The position numbers were made by a program, and so were the translations under genes. This document shows positions 54,020 to 61,261 of a DNA stretch of 64,000 nt, one piece after another. Under the pieces are notes generated by a model that worked only from the letters and a program-made list of their open reading frames with translations, did no database searches and had not been told where the DNA came from. The stretch spans positions 310,001 to 374,000 of the forward strand of contig NZ_STGD01000003.1 of NCBI RefSeq assembly GCF_005222755.1, written 5' to 3'. The stretch is from Roseomonas sp. HF4. Its GTDB lineage: Bacteria; Pseudomonadota; Alphaproteobacteria; Acetobacterales; Acetobacteraceae. Position 1 is the first letter of the stretch. Each line of letters opens with the position of its first letter.

Positions 54020-55101
54020 GCCGCGCGCCCCTCGAAGACGGACCGGAAGTCGAGGTCGTAGCCGAAGGCGCGCGGGCCTACGAAGTCGAGCCCCCGCGGC
54101 GAGAGGAAGACCGGCGGCGCCGGCAACGCCACGACCGTGACGCGCTGGCCGTAGCGCAGCGTCTCGGTGCCGATCGCCTCCCCGCTGACGCTGTCGAGCA
54201 CACAGATGAGGTCCGGCGTCATCACGCGCGGCACGCCGTCCAGCCAGCCGACCGCCCATTCGTTCTGGAAGGCGAGCTCGAAGCCGTAGCCGCGCCAGTC
54301 GTCGAGCCCGTCGAGCCGCGTCGTGCCGCGAAGGAAGCCTTCGGTCGTGCGGCGGGCGATGTCCGCGACCTTGCCTCGGAACAGGAGCAGGCCCTTCTCC
54401 TGGTCCAGGATCGCCTGCACCGGGTCGCGGTGTTCCTTCTGCGCCAGCCGGATCGCCTGGCCAAGCGCGATCGCCTGCGTCGTGGTGCGCAGGATGCCCC
54501 AGCGCTTCACCTCGGCTCCCGTGCGCGGCGCCTTGCAGGTGGCGGCAATCGAGCCGACCTCGACACACATCTTGCGCGACAGCCGCTCCATCCACTTCCA
54601 GGACGGCACGCGCGCCACGATCCCCTCGATCCCGCGCGGATCGACCAGCGAGAGCGGCCAGGGCTTCAGGTCGCCGACCGCGAAGGAGGTCATCTGCGCT
54701 TCCGGATAGGCGCGGCCCATGGCATCCGCATCGACCACCGGCTTGCCGGTCTCGGCCGCGGCCATCAGCGACTGCACGCCGTTGTTGCCGCCGATCTCGA
54801 CGCTCATCACCGCGCGGAAGGGGCGGCCGAGGTATTCCTCCATCAGCGTCACCGCGCGGCCGATGTTCGCGCTGTCGGTCAGGCGTTCCTGCCCGACCAG
54901 CGGCGCGCCCATGTTCGAGACGACCGCGACCAGGTCGTCGTCGGCGAGTTCGTCCGGGTCCATGAGGTGGACGCGCCGGCCCTCGGCATAGAGGCGCCGC
55001 ATGTTCAGCAGCCCGAGATAGGGCGAGCCGCCGCCCCCGGTGCCCAGCACCCAGGCGCCGACGGCGAGCGCTTCGATGTCGTCCGGCGTGATCTCGCGCA
55101 T
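54016..55101 (-). CDS. DUF917 / S-methyl-thiohydantoin desulfurase family protein
   Basis: A 361-residue protein. The N-terminal DUF917 domain starts MREITPDDIEALAVGAWVLGTGGGGSPYLGLL, with the glycine-rich GTGGGGSPY loop (residues 20-28), and continues VVSNMGAPLVGQERL and VMSVEIGGNNGVQSLMAAAETGKPVVDADAMGRAYPEAQMTSFAV. The C-terminal part includes TTTQAIALGQAIRLAQKEHRDPVQAIL and TPDLICVLDSVSGEAIGTETLRYGQRVTVVALPAPPVF. Characterised relatives remove sulfur from thiohydantoin-type rings, giving hydantoins; many others are uncharacterised. Start ATG 55101 overlaps the AroM stop by one base (TGATG). Confidence 0.9.
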   Translation of the reverse strand: MREITPDDIEALAVGAWVLGTGGGGSPYLGLLNMRRLYAEGRRVHLMDPDELADDDLVAVVSNMGAPLVGQERLTDSANIGRAVTLMEEYLGRPFRAVMSVEIGGNNGVQSLMAAAETGKPVVDADAMGRAYPEAQMTSFAVGDLKPWPLSLVDPRGIEGIVARVPSWKWMERLSRKMCVEVGSIAATCKAPRTGAEVKRWGILRTTTQAIALGQAIRLAQKEHRDPVQAILDQEKGLLLFRGKVADIARRTTEGFLRGTTRLDGLDDWRGYGFELAFQNEWAVGWLDGVPRVMTPDLICVLDSVSGEAIGTETLRYGQRVTVVALPAPPVFLSPRGLDFVGPRAFGYDLDFRSVFEGRAA

Positions 55102-55760
55102 CAGGGCTCCGGGAGAAGCGAGGCGGCGGCCCGTGCGGCCACCGCGACGGACAGCAGGATGGGACATTCCATGGCGGCGACGGCCGCCGCCTTGTCGCGT
55201 CGCGTATAGGAGATGCAGTCGAGCAGCACGAGGTCGGGTGCCTCGGCCGCCATGGCGCGCATCGCGGCCGCGCGCGCCGCATCGTCGGCATGGGGGCGCA
55301 GCGGCACCACCGCGAGCGAGACGCCGTCTCGCGCGCGCGACGCGCCGAGTTCCGCCGCCTGCTCCGGCAGTGGGACGAACAGGCCGAGCCGCCCCCGCGG
55401 AAGCAGCGCCTCCGCCATCCCGTTCAGCACGGCGGAGGGCTGCACGAGCCCCGGCCGGTCCGGCAACCCCTTGAAGCGGCCCGTGCAGGCGAGCAGCACC
55501 GGGCCCTGCGTGGCCGCGAGCATCGCCCGCATCCGCTCCGTCACCGCAGCCTTGGAAATGGCGACGCCCTCGCCGGACGGCAGCAGGGTAAAGAGCGTGT
55601 CGGCGCCGTCCCGCGGCGGGATTGCGGCGATCTCCGGCCGTGTCATGCCGTCGAGCGCGCCGCGCAGGACGACCGCAAGGCCCGGAGCGGCCGCGGTGAT
55701 CTCGGCTTCGAGGTCGGGCCGCGGCGCCTGGCCGATGACGAAGACGGGAAGGGGCGTCAT
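55101..55760 (-). CDS. AroM family protein (possible racemase-like role)
   Basis: A 219-residue protein. The signature VFVIGQAPRPDLEAEI (residues 6-21) is the hallmark of AroM; ALDGMTRPEIAAIPPRDGADTLFTLLPSG also fits. It has three cysteines. C92 in VLLACTGRF and C182 in DLVLLDCISYT sit at the ends of beta strands about 90 residues apart, the arrangement of the two catalytic cysteines in Asp/Glu/hydantoin racemases. AroM of E. coli has no proven activity. In a hydantoinase operon a racemase is expected, so I suggest but cannot prove that role. ATG 55760; the importer ATPase gene ends 55 bases upstream. Confidence 0.87.
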   Translation of the reverse strand: MTPLPVFVIGQAPRPDLEAEITAAAPGLAVVLRGALDGMTRPEIAAIPPRDGADTLFTLLPSGEGVAISKAAVTERMRAMLAATQGPVLLACTGRFKGLPDRPGLVQPSAVLNGMAEALLPRGRLGLFVPLPEQAAELGASRARDGVSLAVVPLRPHADDAARAAAMRAMAAEAPDLVLLDCISYTRRDKAAAVAAMECPILLSVAVAARAAASLLPEP

Positions 55761-55815
55761 GGCGTCCTCCGCCTGCAGAGGGTGCCATGATGCCGCGCAC
55801 GAGGGCGGCTGCAAG

Positions 55816-56787
55816 TCACGGGGCGGTGCCGTCGGCCCGGGGGCAGCGCAGCCGGTGCCCGTCCGCCAGATCGAGCAGCGGCGGCATCGCGGCGCCGCAC
55901 GCCTCGGCCGCGATCGGGCAACGCGGCTGGAAGGCGCAGCCGGGTGGCGGCGCCGCGGGGTTGGGCGGCTCGCCCGGCGCCGCCGGCGTGACGCCGCGCG
56001 CCTCGAGCCGCGGCACGGAGGCCAGCAGTGCCCGCGTGTAGGGATGGCGCGGCGCGCCCAGCACCTCGGCTGCCGTGCCTTCCTCGACGATGCGGCCGAG
56101 ATACATCACCGCCACGCGCTCGCAGACCTGGCGCACCACCGCGAGGTTGTGGCTGATGAAGAGGAAGGCGAGGCCGTGCCGCGCACGCAGCCCGTCGAGC
56201 ACGTCGAGGATCTGCGCCTGCACCGAGACATCCAGCGCCGAGGTCGGCTCGTCGAGCACGAGGAGGTCGGGCGCGAGCGCCAGCGCGCGCGCGATGCAGA
56301 CACGCTGCTTCTGCCCGCCCGAGAGCTCATGCGGGTAGCGGTGCAGGAAGGCCGGCGGCAGGCCGACCTCGGCGAGCAGCGCGGCGACGCGGTCGCGCAG
56401 CGCACGCCCCGAGGCAAGGCCCTGCGCGCGGAGCGGCTCGGCGACCGCGTCCTCGGCCGTCAGCCGCGGGTCGAGCGCGGCCGACGGGTTCTGGTGGATC
56501 AGCTGCATCCGCCGCCGCAGTGGGCGCATGGCGCGTTCGTCGAGCGCGGTGATATCCTGCCCGTCGAAGGTGATGCGCCCGGCGCTCGGCGGCAGCAGGC
56601 GCAGCAGCAGCCGCGCCAGGGTCGACTTGCCGCAGCCGCTTTCGCCCACGATGCCAAGGGCCGCTCCGCGGTCGAGCGCGAGGTCGAGGTCGGCCACCGC
56701 TTGGATCTGGCGCGGAGCGCGGAAGGCGCCCCGCTTCGCATCGAAGGTCTTGGCCAGGCCCTCGGCCCGGATCAGCGGCCCGGTCAT
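55816..56787 (-). CDS. Peptide/opine/nickel-class ABC importer, ATPase 2 (OppF/DppF-like)
   Basis: A 323-residue ABC ATPase. Walker A GESGCGKST, Q-loop LIHQNPSAALDPR, signature LSGGQKQR, Walker B LLVLDEPTSALD and H-loop FISHNLAVV are all intact. The C-terminal oligopeptide/dipeptide domain (HPYTRALLASVPRL) ends in a cysteine cluster CAFQPRCPIAAEAC, which in this family can bind an iron-sulfur centre. It pairs with the OppD-like ATPase, whose stop overlaps its ATG by four bases. No PRTase or regulatory domain is present. Confidence 0.94.
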   Translation of the reverse strand: MTGPLIRAEGLAKTFDAKRGAFRAPRQIQAVADLDLALDRGAALGIVGESGCGKSTLARLLLRLLPPSAGRITFDGQDITALDERAMRPLRRRMQLIHQNPSAALDPRLTAEDAVAEPLRAQGLASGRALRDRVAALLAEVGLPPAFLHRYPHELSGGQKQRVCIARALALAPDLLVLDEPTSALDVSVQAQILDVLDGLRARHGLAFLFISHNLAVVRQVCERVAVMYLGRIVEEGTAAEVLGAPRHPYTRALLASVPRLEARGVTPAAPGEPPNPAAPPPGCAFQPRCPIAAEACGAAMPPLLDLADGHRLRCPRADGTAP

Positions 56788-57766
56788 GGCGTGGCGTGGT
56801 GGCAGGCGACACTGCGTCCGGGCAGGATCTCGCGCCGCGCCGGCTTCTCGGCACGGCAGCGTTCGGTCGCCATCGGGCAGCGGGGATGGAATCGGCAGCC
56901 GGCGGGCGGCGCGATCAGGCTCGGGATGCTGCCCGCGATGCCCTGCGGGCGGCGGTCCGGATGGTCGAGGTCGGGCACCGCCGCAACGAGTCCACGCGCA
57001 TAGGGATGCAGCGGGCGCGCGAGCAGCGCTGCCGTTGGCGCCTCCTCGACGACGGTGCCGGCGTACATCACGGCGACGCGGGCGCAGGCAGCGGCGACCA
57101 CGCCGAGGTCATGCGTGATCAGCATGAGCGCCAGGCCGCGGTCCTGCACCAGGCGCGCGATCAGCGCCAGCACCTGCGCCTGCACCGTGACGTCTAGCGC
57201 GGTGGTCGGCTCGTCCGCCACCAGCAGCGCCGGGTCCCCGGCCAGCGCCATGGCGATCAGAACGCGCTGGCGCATGCCGCCCGAGAGCTGATGCGGATGG
57301 CTGTCGAGGAGGCGCGCGGGGTCCGGCAGGCCGACCGCCGCGAGCAGCTCCGCCGCGCGCGCCCGGGCCGCCCTGCGCGGGCGCATCTGCCCTGCCGCCG
57401 CGGCATCCTGGCCGCGGATGGCGTCCTGCATCTGCGTGCCGACCGCGAGCAGAGGGTTCAGGTAAGAGGACGGGTCCTGGAACACCATGGCGATGGCGCG
57501 CCCACGCAGGCGGCGCAGCTCCCGCTCGGGCATGGCGAGGATATCGCGCCCTTCGAAGCGGATGTGGCCCGAGACCACCCGCGCCGGCGGCATCGGATTG
57601 AGCCCGAGCAGACTGCGCGCGAGCACCGACTTGCCGCAACCCGTCTCGCCCACGATGCCGAGCGTGCCCCCGGCCTCGAGGGCGAGGTCGATACCGTCCA
57701 GCACCTGCGCCGTACCGTCGAAGGTGTCGAAGGCGAGGCGATAATCCGCGATGTCGAGCAGGGCGG

Positions 57767-57770
<4 letters not shown>
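56784..57770 (-). CDS. Peptide/opine/nickel-class ABC importer, ATPase 1 (OppD/DppD-like)
   Basis: A 328-residue ABC ATPase. It begins [45 protein letters not shown] (Walker A), with [17 protein letters not shown], signature LSGGMRQR, Walker [19 protein letters not shown] and ITHDLGVV. The C-terminal family domain has [17 protein letters not shown] and the cysteine cluster [14 protein letters not shown]. Start is GTG 57770, overlapping the permease stop by four bases; the frame stays open for kilobases upstream but that part is antisense or out of frame with the permease genes. Confidence 0.94.
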
Positions 57771-58657
<887 letters not shown>

Positions 58658-58660
58658 CGC

Positions 58661-59668
58661 TCAGGCCTTCCTGAGGCGCGGGTCGAGGACGCCGTAGAGC
58701 AGGTCCACCACCAGGTTCGCGACCATGAAGTTGAGGCCGACGATGAGCGTCACGCCCATCACGGGCTTGAAGTCGCCGGAGATGGCAGAGGAGACCGCGT
58801 AGAGGCCGATGCCCGGCCAGTCGAACACCGTCTCGACCAGCACGGTGCTGCTCATCATCCAACCCCAGCGCAGGCCGATGATGGCGAGGGTGGGCAGCAT
58901 CGCGTTCTTCAGCGCATGGACCATCACGATCCGCCAGGGCGTCACGCCATGGGCACGCGCGGCGGTGACGTAATCCATCCGCAGCGCCTCGACCATCTCG
59001 GCGCGGTTCACGCGCAGGATGGAGGCGAGGCAGGGCAGGGAGAGCACGATCGCGGGCAGGATGATGTAGGACAGCGCCTCCCGGAACAGCGCGCCGTCGC
59101 CGCGCAGCAGGCTGTCGAGGAGCAGCAGCCCCGTGATCGGTGGCGGCGGCTCCGTGAAGACTGAGATGCGCCCGCTGGTCGGCAGCAGCCCGAGCCAGGT
59201 CGCGAAGGCCAGTTGCAGCAGGAGCCCGAACCAGAAGGGCGGCACCGCGATGCCCGAGACGGCGAAGATGCGCGTCGCGTGGTCCACCGGCCCGTCCTTC
59301 CGCAGCGCCGAGAGCACGCCGAGCGGCACGCCGAGCAGGACGCCCAGCGCCATGGCCAGAATCACGAGTTCCAGCGTCGCCGGGAAATAGGTCGCGAGAT
59401 CTCGCCCGACTTCCCGCCCCGTCGCGACGGAGCGCCCGAAATTCCCCTGCGCCAGGTCGCCGACATAGCGCAGGAACTGCTCGTGCAGCGGGCGGTCGAG
59501 GCCATAGTCGCGGCGCGCCTGTTCGATCTGCGACCGCCCGGCATCCGGCCCCGCCGCCAGCGCCGCCGGATCGGACGGGGCGACGTTGGAGATGACGAAG
59601 GTCAGGCAGACCAGCCCGAACAGCATCAGCCCCGCGAGGCCGATGCGCCGAAGGACGTAGGCCAGCAC
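58661..59668 (-). CDS. ABC importer permease (DppB/OppB-like)
   Basis: A 335-residue permease. It begins MLAYVLRRIGLAGLMLFGLVCLTFVISNVAPSDPAA, the standard DppB start, and has the EAA loop ALRMDYVTAARAHGVTPWRIVMVHALKNAMLPTLAIIGLRWGWMMSSTVLVETVFDWPGIGLYAVSSA. It ends in FMVANLVVDLLYGVLDPRLRKA. The start codon is GTG at 59668, immediately after the receptor gene TAG, so the reading is continuous across the junction. Confidence 0.95.
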   Translation of the reverse strand: MLAYVLRRIGLAGLMLFGLVCLTFVISNVAPSDPAALAAGPDAGRSQIEQARRDYGLDRPLHEQFLRYVGDLAQGNFGRSVATGREVGRDLATYFPATLELVILAMALGVLLGVPLGVLSALRKDGPVDHATRIFAVSGIAVPPFWFGLLLQLAFATWLGLLPTSGRISVFTEPPPPITGLLLLDSLLRGDGALFREALSYIILPAIVLSLPCLASILRVNRAEMVEALRMDYVTAARAHGVTPWRIVMVHALKNAMLPTLAIIGLRWGWMMSSTVLVETVFDWPGIGLYAVSSAISGDFKPVMGVTLIVGLNFMVANLVVDLLYGVLDPRLRKA

Positions 59669-61261
59669 CTATCCGCGGATCCAGAGCGGGCGGAGGTCGA
59701 TCTCCCCAGTGAAGCGCACCGGGCTGAAGGTGAAGCCCTCCACGTAGTCGCGCCTGGCCCAGATGCGGTTCGCCACCATGCCGAAGATCTCCGGCTGGTC
59801 CGCCACGATGCGCCGCTGGATCTCGGCGTAGAGCGCCATGCGCTTCGCGTTGTCCGTCTCGCCCCGCGCCTCGTCGATCATCCGCGTGACCTCGGCGCTG
59901 TCGTAGTGCGAGGTGCCGTAATACAGGCCCCAGGATGCGCGGTGATATTGGTAGGCGACCGTGTCGGGGTCGGTGCCGACCGGCGTCACGTAGATCGACA
60001 TCATGTTGGGCGACGTGTCGGGCTTCGAGCCGCGGCTGACCATGGTGGTCCAGGGCTGGCCCACGATGTTCACCCGGATGTCGAGCGCGCGCAGGCTGTC
60101 GAGCAGCGCGAGGCCGATCCTGCGCGGATCCTCGAGCCCCTGGACATGCACGTATTCCAGTTCGATCCCGCCATTGGGGTAGCGGCTGCGCCGGAGGAAG
60201 TCGCGCGCCTTGTCGAGATCCTTGCGCGCGATGCCCGGGACGTCGATGTGCCCGGCCATGGAGGCCGGGAAGGGGCTCGTCATCAGCGTCGCGGCGCCGT
60301 TGTGGATGGTGATCAGGCTCTCGTAGTCGAAGGCGTGGGCGATAGCCTTGCGCAGGTTGATGTCCGCGGTTGGGCCTTCCTGGCAGTTGAACTTGATGCC
60401 GAAGGTGGTCGAGCCCTTGTGGTTCTCCACCACCACGCCCGGCACGCGCGCGAGCTGGTCGATGTCGTCGGGCGTGAGGTTGGTGATGATGTCCGCCTCG
60501 CGCCGCTGCAGCGCCGCCTTGCGCGGCGCACTCTCGCGGATGATGCGGTAGATGATGCCCGACAGGCGGTCGCCCTCGGCCATCGGCCAGCCCTTCCAGT
60601 GGGCGGGGAAGCTGTCGAGGTGGATCAGCGTGTTGGCATTGAAGCGGCGCAGCCTGAACGGGCCGGAGCCGGCGGCGTTCTCGGTCAGCCACTTCCGGCC
60701 GAGGTCGTCGCCCTCCTGGTTCGCCATCACTTCGCGCGGGTTCACGATGTACCACCAGGGCACGTAGGACAGGAACGGCGCGAAGGGCCGTTCCAGCGTG
60801 AAGCGCACGGTGCGCGCATCGACCGCGGCAATCTTCTCGGGCTTCAGGAAGTCCTTCAGCATCCATGCGATGCCGGCGTTGAGCTTCAGCCCGCGCTCGA
60901 AGGAAAACCGCACGGCCTCGGCATCCACCGGATCGCCGTTGTGGAACTTCGCGGTGGCGACCAGGTGGAAGGTATAGGTCAGCCCGTCGGCCGAGACCTC
61001 GTGGCGTTCCGCCAGCCAGGGCACGATGCGCGGCGGGTCGCCTTCGTATTTCAGCAGCGCGTCGTAGACCGACTGCTGGATCATGCGCGTGGACCAGTCG
61101 TAGCGCACATGCGGGTCGAGGTTGGGCACCGCCTGGTTGCCCGAGAAGACCAGCACCTTGCGGTTGCCGTCGCGCTCGAAGCCCCAGGAGGTGCCGGGCG
61201 CCGCGGCGCCGATGGCGGCCGCGCCGACCAGGATCGCGCGGCGGGAAGTCTGGTGCGTCAT
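59669..61261 (-). CDS. ABC importer solute-binding protein (family 5, DppA-like)
   Basis: A 530-residue periplasmic receptor. The signal peptide has a twin-arginine-type start (SRRAILVGAAAIGAAAPG). The SBP_bac_5 fold is seen in NLDPHVRYDWSTRMIQQSVYDALLKYEGDPPRIVPWLAERHEVSADGLTYTFHL, then VRFSFERGLKLNAGIAWMLKDF and LRKAIAHAFDYESLITIHNGAA. Such receptors bind peptides, opines, nickel chelates, glutathione or other amide-rich molecules; the ligand cannot be read from sequence. Its ATG overlaps the stop of the fused hydantoinase gene by four bases, which argues that the imported compound is the enzyme substrate. Confidence 0.94.
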   Translation of the reverse strand: MTHQTSRRAILVGAAAIGAAAPGTSWGFERDGNRKVLVFSGNQAVPNLDPHVRYDWSTRMIQQSVYDALLKYEGDPPRIVPWLAERHEVSADGLTYTFHLVATAKFHNGDPVDAEAVRFSFERGLKLNAGIAWMLKDFLKPEKIAAVDARTVRFTLERPFAPFLSYVPWWYIVNPREVMANQEGDDLGRKWLTENAAGSGPFRLRRFNANTLIHLDSFPAHWKGWPMAEGDRLSGIIYRIIRESAPRKAALQRREADIITNLTPDDIDQLARVPGVVVENHKGSTTFGIKFNCQEGPTADINLRKAIAHAFDYESLITIHNGAATLMTSPFPASMAGHIDVPGIARKDLDKARDFLRRSRYPNGGIELEYVHVQGLEDPRRIGLALLDSLRALDIRVNIVGQPWTTMVSRGSKPDTSPNMMSIYVTPVGTDPDTVAYQYHRASWGLYYGTSHYDSAEVTRMIDEARGETDNAKRMALYAEIQRRIVADQPEIFGMVANRIWARRDYVEGFTFSPVRFTGEIDLRPLWIRG

